DNA from: Planctomycetota bacterium
GTDB lineage: Bacteria; Planctomycetota; Phycisphaerae; UBA1845; UTPLA1
Direction of reading: 5' to 3'
Assembly: GCA_003576905.1 (NCBI GenBank)
Contig: QEVG01000023.1
Span: 1-64,000 of the forward strand
Length of the DNA: 64,000 nucleotides
Shown: positions 37,697-46,537 of the stretch, piece by piece
Position numbering within the stretch: position 1 is the first letter of the stretch
Layout: each line of letters begins with the position of its first letter
The notes under the pieces: generated by a model
The model's input: only the letters and a program-made list of their open reading frames with translations
The model's database searches: none
Told to the model about the DNA's origin: nothing
Program-made: the position numbers and the translations under genes

Positions 37697-38890
37697 TTAC
37701 GATCCCGCCTGCCCCCGCAGCCGCCGGCCGAGAATGAGACTCCCCGCCGCAGCTCCCCCCAATGCCACCGCGCACAGCACGATGCACTTGGGCAGAATCC
37801 CCGTGTAACCGCCGCCCTGAATCAGCGACATGAACCCGTCATACGACCACCCGTTGATCGTCAGCAGGCCCAGCTTCTGCATCCAGTCGGGCATGATCCA
37901 CCTCGGCACCATGCTTCCGCCGATGGCGCTCATCGCCAGGATGATCGTGGTGCCGAGCGAGTCGAGCTGCTCGCTCGTACGACAAAGCGACCCCAGCAGC
38001 ACGCCGAAACCCGTCGTCGCCAGACACGTCGCCAGCGTCAGAACAAAAAGCCCGCCGGTAATCTCCCAGATCGCCACGCCGAAGGCCAGCCACGCGAAAA
38101 GGTACATCGCGTAACACTGGACCAGCGCGAGCAGAAGCGAAAACGCCATCTCTCCCAGCAGCACGTGCGCCGGCGCGATCGGCGCCGCCAGCAACCGGCG
38201 CATTTCGCCCGTGCCAAGGGCCTCCAGGAGCGATCGCGCCGCACCCGTCGAGGAAAATAACAGGAACATCGGCACGATTCCCGCCAGGAACGTGTGCTTT
38301 GAGGCGATCTTCATCCGCCGGCTCGCCACGTCGTGCCGCTCGACCTTGATGAGCAGCTGTTCGCCCGGCTGCGTCGACGCCGCGGCCGCCTTGCCCGCCA
38401 GCGCCCCCATGGTCTTCTGGAAAAAATCACGTCCGGCGGCCATCTGGAGCATGCCGATCACGATCTCCGCCTCGACCGGCTCCAGCTTGTCGTAATAGAC
38501 CGTCACGCCGTGGTGCTTCGGTCCGGCCAGCGCGTTCGGAGCTTCCCCGAACCCCTTCGGAATGACGATCGCGACCCGGAACTTGCCGCGATGGCGAATG
38601 TGCTCCCGTACGGTTTCGACGGTCAGCGCCGGCCCCCCATCCTCCTGCACCCGAATGAGCTGAACGTTCTGTTGAGCGAGAATCGCCAGCAGCCGCTGCG
38701 ACGCGGGCGAGTCGTCCTCGTCAATGACCGCCACACGAAACGGCCGCCCCGCCGGGCCCGCGAAGATCGCCGTGAAAATTGCATAGAGCACGATGCCCGG
38801 CAGAAAGATGACCGCCAACGTCGCCGGGGAGCGCGACAGCACGCGGACGTGCTTTCCGGCGAGTGTCGCGATGATCCGCAGTGACCGCAA
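37697..38890 (-). CDS. ABC-2 type transporter permease (ATPase not in window)
   Basis: A 397-residue membrane protein of the ABC-2/YhgE-NatB type. One N-terminal membrane helix (about 25-45) is followed by a large external domain (50-200) and five or six C-terminal helices. The start is TTG 38890 with AGGTG nearby; no ATG serves. It is the last gene of a three-gene operon (TPR protein, TMTC-like protein, this one) with only 17 bases between it and the second. No ABC ATPase lies in the window, so its energy partner must be elsewhere. Exported substrate unknown. Confidence 0.85.
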   Translation of the reverse strand: MRSLRIIATLAGKHVRVLSRSPATLAVIFLPGIVLYAIFTAIFAGPAGRPFRVAVIDEDDSPASQRLLAILAQQNVQLIRVQEDGGPALTVETVREHIRHRGKFRVAIVIPKGFGEAPNALAGPKHHGVTVYYDKLEPVEAEIVIGMLQMAAGRDFFQKTMGALAGKAAAASTQPGEQLLIKVERHDVASRRMKIASKHTFLAGIVPMFLLFSSTGAARSLLEALGTGEMRRLLAAPIAPAHVLLGEMAFSLLLALVQCYAMYLFAWLAFGVAIWEITGGLFVLTLATCLATTGFGVLLGSLCRTSEQLDSLGTTIILAMSAIGGSMVPRWIMPDWMQKLGLLTINGWSYDGFMSLIQGGGYTGILPKCIVLCAVALGGAAAGSLILGRRLRGQAGS

Positions 38891-38907
38891 TCAGGCACCT
38901 CGTCGAC

Positions 38908-40806
38908 CTACGGCGCGGCGTCCGGCGCGAGCGCCCCGCGCCGTTTTCTGAGGCTTTCCGCGAGCGCCGTCTCGCCGCGCCGCTCCGCCTCGGCGATGCA
39001 CCGCGCCAGCAGCGCCGCCGCCTCCGCGCGGTCGCCCGCGCGCTCGCGGAGAATGGCCAGCCGCTCCATCGCCTCCAGGTGCGCCGGCTCCAGCGAGAGG
39101 GCGTATCGTAGCCGCGGCTCGGCTTCCTTGAAGTACCCATGTTCCATGAAAAGACGGCCCAGGGCCACGTGACCTTCCGCCATGTCAGGCTTCAGCGCGA
39201 GCGCCGCGCGATACTGCTCCAGCGCCCGGGCGTCGTCGCCGGCGCGCTCATAGGCCACGGCGAGGTAAAAGCAACTTTCCCAGCGACCCGGATACTCCGC
39301 GATGTCGGCAAGATACTCGGGGATCGCCTCCTCATACCTGCCCTGCCGCGCGAGAATCGCCGCCACGTTCCGATGTACGTTCGAATGCCGCCAGCCCAGG
39401 GACAATCCCTTGCGATAGTGCTCGATCGCCTCTTCGCTGCGCCCCTGCCCTTCGAGCGCGTGCGCCAGATGCGCGTGCGCCCCGCCGCTCGTCGGGTCTT
39501 GAGACAGCGCGAAACGCCAGAGCGTCTCCGAATCCGCCCACCGACGAAGCTGCGCCTGCGCCTCCACGGCGAGCCCGGCAAGGCCGATCAGCGTAAGCAA
39601 CATCATCGTCGGACCCCACCGCGCCGCCAGGCGCGCCGCCAGAGCGCCCATGAGAAGCGCGAGCGGCAGGCACGCGAGGTACGAATAGCGATCGGCCACC
39701 ATCTGCGGCCCGCGCTGAACCAGGCCGCTCACCGGGAGAATGAGAATGACATGGCAGATCACCGCGGCCACGACGCCCGGCGCGCGCCACCGGATCAGCC
39801 ACAGCGCCGCGATGCCCAGCGCGACGCCGACGCCACTGACCACCGCGAGCCGGTGCCATATGCCGAAGCCGACCGGGAACTCGTACAGCGGCGACAGCCC
39901 CGTCGGCACGATCGTCTTGTGCACATAGAACCCGAGCGAAACGGCGACCTGTGCAAGCCGCGTTGACACCGGGTGCTCCTGAAGAGTGGCCACCGCATCA
40001 GCACCCGCGGCAAGAAGAGCAACCACCGAAACGACCGCGGCGACGAGGAAGAATGGGATCTTCTCGCGCCACGCCGATCGGCCGGGCGCTTCGCCCCACC
40101 GGCGCGGCGTCGCGGGAATGCGCCCCAGCGGATAAACGTCCAGCACAATCAGAATGAGCGGCAACGTGACGGCCATCTCCTTGGAGAGGACCGCCAGCAG
40201 ATAGAACAAAAGCGCCGATGCCGGGAATCGGCCGGCGCCGCCGCCCGCGCGCTGCCTCTCCGCGTGCCGCAGGTACGTCCACACCGCGAGCAGCGAGAAG
40301 ATCGCCGCAAGAACATCCGCCCGGGCACTGAGCCAGGCCACCGACTCGGCCCGCAATGGATGCAGGCAGAAAAAAAGGGCCGCGGTCGCCGCCCCGAAAT
40401 AGACCGGCTCACGACCGCCGCGGGGCGCGGTCAATCGATACAGCCGAAGGGCCACGGCAAAGACGCAGACGGCTGCGATCGCGTGCAGGAAAAGCTGCGA
40501 CTCGTGAAAACGCGCCGCATCCAGCCCCCACAACTGGTAATCGACGGCATAGCTCAGCCAGTTCAGCGGCTGGTAATGCCCCATGTAGCGCGTCGTGAAA
40601 CACCAGCCGAGGCTGTCCGCCGAAAGCGATCGGATGTGCGGGTTGTTTAAGAAGTAGTCCGGGTCATCCCAGTTGATAAAGTCGCTGGGAATCGCCGGCC
40701 GCAACGCATAAAGGGTAACGAGGGGAATGCCCACGCCCAGCGCCAGGCAGAGACGCCCGTGCGATGTGCCCGCAGGTTGAGCCGGTTGGAGCGATTGATC
40801 CGTCAC
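38908..40806 (-). CDS. TMTC-like membrane protein with C-terminal TPR repeats
   Basis: A 632-residue protein starting at GTG 40806, which overlaps the previous stop as GTGA. The first loop has the signature INWDDPDYFLNN (residues 45-55) and the PLNWLSYAVD block, typical of TMTC/O-mannosyltransferase-like proteins (GT-C fold), then about ten membrane helices. From about residue 470 TPR repeats follow, with SEEAIEHYRKGLSL and DALEQYRAALAL as clear copies. The membrane half is likely a polyprenyl-phosphate sugar transferase and the TPR half a partner-binding module. Acceptor unknown. Confidence 0.83.
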   Translation of the reverse strand: MTDQSLQPAQPAGTSHGRLCLALGVGIPLVTLYALRPAIPSDFINWDDPDYFLNNPHIRSLSADSLGWCFTTRYMGHYQPLNWLSYAVDYQLWGLDAARFHESQLFLHAIAAVCVFAVALRLYRLTAPRGGREPVYFGAATAALFFCLHPLRAESVAWLSARADVLAAIFSLLAVWTYLRHAERQRAGGGAGRFPASALLFYLLAVLSKEMAVTLPLILIVLDVYPLGRIPATPRRWGEAPGRSAWREKIPFFLVAAVVSVVALLAAGADAVATLQEHPVSTRLAQVAVSLGFYVHKTIVPTGLSPLYEFPVGFGIWHRLAVVSGVGVALGIAALWLIRWRAPGVVAAVICHVILILPVSGLVQRGPQMVADRYSYLACLPLALLMGALAARLAARWGPTMMLLTLIGLAGLAVEAQAQLRRWADSETLWRFALSQDPTSGGAHAHLAHALEGQGRSEEAIEHYRKGLSLGWRHSNVHRNVAAILARQGRYEEAIPEYLADIAEYPGRWESCFYLAVAYERAGDDARALEQYRAALALKPDMAEGHVALGRLFMEHGYFKEAEPRLRYALSLEPAHLEAMERLAILRERAGDRAEAAALLARCIAEAERRGETALAESLRKRRGALAPDAAP

Positions 40807-42980
40807 GTGCCGACAGGGACACCGTAATCCGTCATCCACGCCTTCATGTCGGCGGTCAGGGCCCGGCCGGCGCGCAGTTCTGCGAGGAGCTTGCGCAGCT
40901 CGTCCTTGAGGCGCTCCCTCTCCGCGGAGTCGGAGGCGGGATCCTTCTCGAGAACGACAACCAGTTGGTGCAGCGTATTGGCCTGGAGCGTTTTGAGCTG
41001 CATCGGATACGGCGACCGCACGCGGCGGCACGTCTGGATGGCGTCGTTCATGACCTTGACTGCTTCCTTCACGTCGCCGGCGCTCACCAGGCATCTCGCC
41101 AGGTCGCGCTGAATCCGCACGTATTTGACAGGATCGGGCCGCTGACGCCGGTCGAGAATGTCCAGCGCCTCTTGCAAGGAAAACCTCGCAAGGTCGTAAC
41201 TCTTCTGGTCGATCTGGATCTCACCCATCGTGTGAAGGGCGTACACTTCGTCCGTCGAGTTCTTTCCCGCGCGGCTCTCGACGATCCGAAGCACGTCACC
41301 GCAGATCCGGCCCGCGGCATCGAGCTCACCCGCCTCGCGCAGCGCCCCGGCCAGGGCAATCAGCGGAGACGTCGTCTCGCGCTCTCCCTCGCCGTAGAGT
41401 GCCTTGGCATCGGCGGCAGCACGCTCGAGCACCGGCACGGCATCCTTCGACCGGCCGGCCTCGGTGTAGAGCCGGCCCAGCTGGGTCGTGCGCAGCACAA
41501 GCCGCTCGTTCACCTTCGGCTGCTTGGCCTGGTCCCACTTGTACACCTGCTCGCGAATGAGCAGGGCGTCTTCCACCATCCGCCGCGCCTGATAGACAAG
41601 GGCGACCTGCTCCATCTCGTTCACCGCCGCCCCATACTCGCCCTTCTCGTATAACTCGACGGCCTTGTCGCGCGCCTTGCGCAGGCTCTCCTCGCCTTCG
41701 GACTGATTGCCCGACTCCAGGCAGACCGTACCCAGCATGGTCAGGTGGTTGACGACGTTCTGGTCAACAGGAAGATTGAGCTTTTCATCCTGCGCAACCA
41801 TCGCCTTGTAAAGATCCATTGCTTCCGTCAGCTGGCCCTGCGCCCGGTACGCCTGGGCCAGGTTGCTCTTCTCGACGAGTGTGTCCCGGTTCTCAGGACC
41901 CAGCGTCTTTTCGAAGACCTCCAGCGCCCGCCGGCGAAGCGGGATCACCTCGTCTACAAGGCCGATCCTCCCATACAGCCAGGCGAGATTGCTCATCGAG
42001 ATCGCCGCGTCCCTCGAGTCAGAACCCATCGTCCGCTCTCGAATCACCAGCGCGCGCAGCTTATGGTTGCCCGCTTCGACCAAGTCCGCTGTCGATGTGT
42101 ATCCGAGCGCCGTCCCGAGGTTGTCCATCGTCTCGGCCGTCTCGGGTGTTTCGCCGACGCTCGTGTTCAGAATGAAAAGCGCCCGCCGCAGCGCGTCTTC
42201 CGCCTCATCGTATTTTCCCTGATAGATCCGCAGCCACCCCATCCGGTCCAGCACTGCCGCGGTCCGCGGATGTCCCTTACCGAACGTCCGCTCGCTGATG
42301 CCCAGCGAACGGGTCAGTGCCTTTTCGGCGTCGTCCAGCGCACGCAGCTCCGTCTGCGCGTTGCCAAGAATACGAAGCGGCTCAACGAGGTCCGCGCTCT
42401 CGGCGCCCAGAATGCGCTCGCGAATCTCGATCGCCTTCGCCGCTGCCGTGCGAGCCGGCAAAAACTCACTTTCCCGCAATGCCCGGTCGGCGATCTTCTC
42501 CTGCTTCGCTGCTTCGACAAGTTCCTCCCGCTGCTCCCCCGTGAATTCAAGGTACTGATCCATCAGCGTCGAAAACACGCCCGCCGATATGGTCAGATAG
42601 TGCACAAGCCCCACATTCCGTTTGAACTGGTCCAGCGCCTGAACCGCCTCCTGCCGCGCCCGTTCGAAGTCGCCGGCCGACCGGGCGTCGCGGGCCGCTT
42701 CAAGATGCTTCTCCGCCTCGCGCACTTCGGCAATCTGCCCCTCATTCAGGACAACGCCCTCTGCGTTCTTCAGCGGTGGCTTGTTGAGCGGCCTCTGCGA
42801 GGCCTGTGAATAAAGCTCGGCGTGCGTCGGCGACTTCGGACGCGTGGTCGGCGCGGAGGTCGTCGGCCGGGCCGCTTCCTGCGCGAGAGCGGCCGGGCTG
42901 CCGCCAATCCACGGAAACCAACCGGCGGCGAAAGCCAGGGCAAGCGGCAATCGAACATGGAATCGAATTCCGGCGTTCAA
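40803..42980 (-). CDS. Secreted tetratricopeptide-repeat protein
   Basis: A 725-residue exported protein starting at TTG 42980, chosen because AGGAG lies 8 bases upstream. A signal peptide (about 1-34) is followed by a Thr/Pro linker and then at least twelve TPR repeats, with clear units such as LYQGKYDEAEDALRRALF-type helices throughout. The repeats resemble the NB-ARC/kinesin-light-chain TPR type (DEAEKALTRSL). It should be a protein-protein scaffold in the envelope. It leads the operon with the TMTC-like protein and the ABC-2 permease. Confidence 0.83.
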   Translation of the reverse strand: MNAGIRFHVRLPLALAFAAGWFPWIGGSPAALAQEAARPTTSAPTTRPKSPTHAELYSQASQRPLNKPPLKNAEGVVLNEGQIAEVREAEKHLEAARDARSAGDFERARQEAVQALDQFKRNVGLVHYLTISAGVFSTLMDQYLEFTGEQREELVEAAKQEKIADRALRESEFLPARTAAAKAIEIRERILGAESADLVEPLRILGNAQTELRALDDAEKALTRSLGISERTFGKGHPRTAAVLDRMGWLRIYQGKYDEAEDALRRALFILNTSVGETPETAETMDNLGTALGYTSTADLVEAGNHKLRALVIRERTMGSDSRDAAISMSNLAWLYGRIGLVDEVIPLRRRALEVFEKTLGPENRDTLVEKSNLAQAYRAQGQLTEAMDLYKAMVAQDEKLNLPVDQNVVNHLTMLGTVCLESGNQSEGEESLRKARDKAVELYEKGEYGAAVNEMEQVALVYQARRMVEDALLIREQVYKWDQAKQPKVNERLVLRTTQLGRLYTEAGRSKDAVPVLERAAADAKALYGEGERETTSPLIALAGALREAGELDAAGRICGDVLRIVESRAGKNSTDEVYALHTMGEIQIDQKSYDLARFSLQEALDILDRRQRPDPVKYVRIQRDLARCLVSAGDVKEAVKVMNDAIQTCRRVRSPYPMQLKTLQANTLHQLVVVLEKDPASDSAERERLKDELRKLLAELRAGRALTADMKAWMTDYGVPVGT

Positions 42981-43049
42981 AGTGGAACTCCTCTATCGAT
43001 AATCGCGCGGCCGGGAGGACGACCCATCGCACGCCGCGCGGGCAGGTAA

Positions 43050-43091
43050 AAATAGAACGGGCCGCGAGTATCCATACTACTCGCGGCCCGT
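43050..43091 (-). terminator. Intrinsic terminator of the second PEP-CTERM gene
   Basis: A perfect 14-bp stem (43057-43070 with 43078-43091) and a seven-base loop, followed on the minus strand by TCTATTTTTA. It lies just past the stop of the gene at 43155. Confidence 0.85.
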
Positions 43092-43154
43092 CATGTTCAC
43101 AATTATGCGCGTATCGCGGCAGTTTGATGAGGCCGCGCTCGCGTGCACCACGCC

Positions 43155-43820
43155 TTACCGGCGGCGGCGAAGGCCGAGCAGCGCGCCCAGAGCCAGCAGG
43201 CCAAGCGTGCCGGGCTCGGGAATCAGCGTGCCGGAAATCGTCACGTCGTCGATGCGATTCGTGCCGGCAGAGGCCGTCGTCTGCTTCGACACCATCCGGA
43301 AATAAACCGCAGCCTGGTTGTCCAGATTGCTCGGACCCGTGTGCGGACCGAACAACGAGCCGGCCGTGTAGGCCCCGCTCGACCAGGTCACCTGGTTGAT
43401 GACGTAGTCCACAACCAGGGCCGTGAAGTTCGTTCCGTCGGTGCTCCACTCAAGGTCGAATTCCGAAGGGCCGGTCGAGCTTCGCGTCTGCTCCCACTGA
43501 ATCGTGATGCCTTCGTAGCCGAGCGTGCTGGTCCGGAACATGTAATAGTCGCCTTCCGACCAGTTGTTCGAGCTGAACGACTCGAACGAGCCGTTGCCCA
43601 CCGGGTTGCTGTACACGGCCGCGCCGACGGTGTGGAACCCCGTCGCCGGGCTGCCGGCGCCGGCGTTCAGGCCGCCCTCGGCAGAATGCGGACCCGCAGT
43701 GGTCGGAACGCTCGTCTCGAACGTCCACTTGGCCAGCTCCACAAGTGAGCCGGCGGACGCCGTCGAAGATGCGACTGCGAACATCGACAGCGCGACTGCA
43801 CAAGAAATGAAACGCTTCAT
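43155..43820 (-). CDS. PEP-CTERM secreted protein
   Basis: A 221-residue exported protein. ATG 43820 has GGAGG 7 bases upstream and opens a signal peptide ending near ASA-G (about residue 23). The body is beta-rich with LEWSTDGTNFTAL and YFRMVSKQTTA, resembling a jelly-roll of the kind found in other planctomycete PEP-CTERM proteins. The end is PEP-CTERM: IPEPGTLGLLALGAL then RRRR. It is destined for an exosortase-type system that is not in the window. A 7-bp inverted repeat lies about 100 bases upstream (43924-43942). Confidence 0.88.
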   Translation of the reverse strand: MKRFISCAVALSMFAVASSTASAGSLVELAKWTFETSVPTTAGPHSAEGGLNAGAGSPATGFHTVGAAVYSNPVGNGSFESFSSNNWSEGDYYMFRTSTLGYEGITIQWEQTRSSTGPSEFDLEWSTDGTNFTALVVDYVINQVTWSSGAYTAGSLFGPHTGPSNLDNQAAVYFRMVSKQTTASAGTNRIDDVTISGTLIPEPGTLGLLALGALLGLRRRR

Positions 43821-44211
43821 CCTGACACCTCCAATTGTTCCGTTTCGCGTGGCGTTCAAACCCTGCCGACCGCTACGATTTGCAGCCGGTTGCGGAGGGC
43901 GGAACGCGGTGAGACTTTCCCTCTCGTAGTATCCAACTACGACATGCAGCATATCAAATCGGGGCGCGCCATTCAATATGGGAACACCCCAATCCGCATT
44001 AAGACTCGATCAAAAAAATGAACGAAGTCGGCCGCCCGCGGGCCGAAGAAGTGGTTATCGGAGCATATCGTGCGTGGTCCGAAACAGGGGGGTCTCGACG
44101 CCGTCGCACCGCCCATCCGTCGCCATCAAAATATTGTCAGAAATGAAGTTAGACGAGTTCGCCGAACAGAAAGTCAGCGCTTTGGGGCGCTATCAAACGA
44201 GAATCCAGGGC
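43821..44211. other. Intergenic region, 391 bases
   Basis: This lies between the PEP-CTERM gene and the first pectate-lyase-like gene, both on the minus strand. It holds a perfect inverted repeat TCGTAGT-5-ACTACGA (43924-43942) upstream of the PEP-CTERM gene, and a hairpin at 44028-44046 that may end the lyase transcript. No gene is supported. Confidence 0.45.
44012..44046 (-). terminator. Possible terminator of the first lyase-like gene
   Basis: A 6-bp GC stem (44028-44033 with 44041-44046) with, on the minus strand, a T-run of seven at the complement of 44012-44018. The run is 9 bases past the stem, so this is a weak call. Confidence 0.4.
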
Positions 44212-46167
44212 TTAGTTCGCCGCAAGAGAGTTCAGGTACTCCTCGATGTTCAGGTACCCGTCGCTGTCCGTGTCCAGCAGGCTGTCATCCACCCAGGGGC
44301 TGCTCCCGATCTGAGCCTGCTCAAACGCGTCCGGAATGTGGTCGCCGTCCGAGTCGAGTGCAACGAAGTTCGCCGGCGGATACATCGCCGATACTGTGGC
44401 CTCGCTCGGAATCACCCGGTCGTTGACATACCACTTGTACGACCCCGGCCGCGCCAGGATTTCCAGGTAGTCATCCGGGAGGGTGTAGCCGTCCGGGAAT
44501 GTGCATGTCAGGCTTTGAAGGTAGGCGATCTGCCCGTCCAGAACCGTTTGTCCGGGCTGCAACCGGTAGGTGCGAGGCGTGCAAAAGTGCGACGACACAC
44601 CGACCGGCTCGAAAAACAAAACGGTCGCCGTATCGCCGTGATGGACGCCGATCCTCCGAAGCTCGGGGTCGTTGGCCGGGTTGTAGCCGGGCGTCGAGTT
44701 GCTGAAGGGCTGGGTCTGAACGACGTACGACAGTTCGTCGGCAAGCTCCTGATCGACCGTGTCTCGAACGGGCTTGTTTGCCCCCGCACTCTGAATCACA
44801 AGGTCCCGCGCCGTGGCCGCCGGATGCGTGGTCACCGTCGGCGGTTCATGCGGCTGGCTCAGGTAGTACATGCCGTTGTCGCTGGTCGGCGTCACAATGA
44901 ACCCGCACACGCTCGAGCCGGGGTTGCAGAGCGTGCCGTCGTTCGGGATCGAGTAATACACGCCGATATCCCATTCCGCCTGGGCCGAAGACGTGCGGAA
45001 GTAGCCGAAATTGTCGTTGATGTAGAGCTGCGGCGTGCCCGTGGAGTTCGCCGGCTGCGCCACGTGGATGGCGTTCCGCCCCGGCACGGTCATCGGCATG
45101 TCCAGCCCGCGCAGCAGGTAGTTGCCCACGTAGTTCACGCGCATCGGGCCCCAGAACTGCGACGCGGTGTTGAACCAGTTGTAGATGACGTTGTTTCGGA
45201 AATCCACGACGCCCGCCATCATGACGCGCGGGTTCCGGTTCATGTTGTGCGCGAACATCGAATGATGGATCGACAACCGCGTGAAGTCCGGCGGGCAAGT
45301 CGTACCCGGCGAAAGCCCCACGAGCATGCCCGTCCCCTGCGGGCCTTCCATGTGTCCATAGAGACTCGCCTCTGAGAAGATGCACCATTGAAACGTGATG
45401 TCCCGGACCCAGTGGTGCACGTCGATGGTCTCGTCGATCGACCACGAAAACGAGCAATGGTCGAAGACCACGTTGGTGATCGCGTCTTCATCGGGATTGA
45501 CGACGTCGTTGTCGTGTCGCGATAGCAGCGCGTTATCGCTGTTGTGGACGCCCAGCGGCTCGCCCCCCGCCTCGTCCACGTACGGCCGAATGCGAACGTG
45601 CCGGATCACGACCTCTTTCGCGTCCACGGCGACACCGTAGTGCGCGAGCGCTATGCCGGGCGAGGGCGCGCTTTGTCCGGCAATCGTGATGTACGGATTC
45701 TCGATCACGAGCGTCTCATCCAGCTCGATCGCCCCGCCCACCTTGAAAATCACGAACCGCGGCCCGCTCGCCTCGACGGCCTCGCGCAGGCTGCCGGGCG
45801 CCGCGACCATCTGGCCTACGTTGGGGTCGAATACCATGTCCTCAAGCGTGGTCACCGCGATGATCCGCGGTGCTACTCCCAGCGATGGGACGCCACGACC
45901 CGCGACACCGAACGCGCCGTACCCCTGTGCACCCGGAAAGACCGGAAGCGGTCCGGACGGTTGGCCGGGGTCGCCCGGATCCGAGCCGGGCCCCGTCGGA
46001 ACTTCGTCATTCGATTGATCCAGATTGCTACCGGGGTCCGCCGGATCCACCACGGCCCCGCCATCCGAGTCGAGCGGTGGCAGCAGTCCGGTCTGCTGAT
46101 TGCAGACCGCCCCCGCCAGGACCAGACAGCAGAGGAAGCAGACGTGTTTATTCTTGACCCAGGGCAT
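44212..46167 (-). CDS. Pectate-lyase-like secreted protein, copy 1
   Basis: A 651-residue exported protein. A signal or lipoprotein leader with LVLAGAVC (Cys22) is followed by an Asp/Pro/Gly-rich linker. From about residue 75 a right-handed beta-helix of the PL1-like kind follows, with FPGAQGYGAFG, PGSLREAVEASGPRFVIF, ITIAGQSAPSPGI and DHCSFSWSIDE; these blocks match the pectate lyase superfamily. The end has two calcium-loop-like repeats: DSDGDHIPDAFE and DTDSDGYLNIEEYL. Likely action is cleavage or binding of an acidic polysaccharide; catalysis is not proven. It has a close paralogue at 46538-48490. Confidence 0.8.
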   Translation of the reverse strand: MPWVKNKHVCFLCCLVLAGAVCNQQTGLLPPLDSDGGAVVDPADPGSNLDQSNDEVPTGPGSDPGDPGQPSGPLPVFPGAQGYGAFGVAGRGVPSLGVAPRIIAVTTLEDMVFDPNVGQMVAAPGSLREAVEASGPRFVIFKVGGAIELDETLVIENPYITIAGQSAPSPGIALAHYGVAVDAKEVVIRHVRIRPYVDEAGGEPLGVHNSDNALLSRHDNDVVNPDEDAITNVVFDHCSFSWSIDETIDVHHWVRDITFQWCIFSEASLYGHMEGPQGTGMLVGLSPGTTCPPDFTRLSIHHSMFAHNMNRNPRVMMAGVVDFRNNVIYNWFNTASQFWGPMRVNYVGNYLLRGLDMPMTVPGRNAIHVAQPANSTGTPQLYINDNFGYFRTSSAQAEWDIGVYYSIPNDGTLCNPGSSVCGFIVTPTSDNGMYYLSQPHEPPTVTTHPAATARDLVIQSAGANKPVRDTVDQELADELSYVVQTQPFSNSTPGYNPANDPELRRIGVHHGDTATVLFFEPVGVSSHFCTPRTYRLQPGQTVLDGQIAYLQSLTCTFPDGYTLPDDYLEILARPGSYKWYVNDRVIPSEATVSAMYPPANFVALDSDGDHIPDAFEQAQIGSSPWVDDSLLDTDSDGYLNIEEYLNSLAAN

Positions 46168-46537
46168 AGTCGTGTCCGAGAGTATTCGGCGAGCCGTTTG
46201 AGTAGCGCGTCAGATTCCGCAGCCCTCACCCAAACTTACAATACAAGTGCGACGAATCTGCCCTGAGAGACCCCAAAAAAATTAAGAGATTGAAGGTCTA
46301 TTATAGGGGCCCGACCCGGACCGCGAACCATCGCCGACGGCGCGGATTCGCGGCAATTGGATATGCCGACTCAGCTTACCGGCGAACAACGGCCCCTTCG
46401 ACCCGACCGGCAACAGGTACCTGCCCGCCGCGCGTGCCAACGGACTCTGCACTCCGATTAGACTCGGACCAGACCCTTGCCGCGCGACAACCCCTTGGAA
46501 TCGCGACAGCGACGGAGGGCTTCCGTCCCTGGGTTTC
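46168..46537. other. Intergenic region, 370 bases
   Basis: This lies between the two lyase-like genes, both on the minus strand. It has an AT-rich part with a TATAATAG sequence on the minus strand near 46295-46310, ahead of copy 1. No coding frame, RNA gene or repeat is supported. Confidence 0.4.

Noticed and set aside
43057-43091. The perfect 14-bp hairpin considered as a mobile-element end or a CRISPR-like repeat
   Set aside because: It occurs once, directly behind a stop codon, and has a T-run on the minus strand, so it is best read as a terminator.
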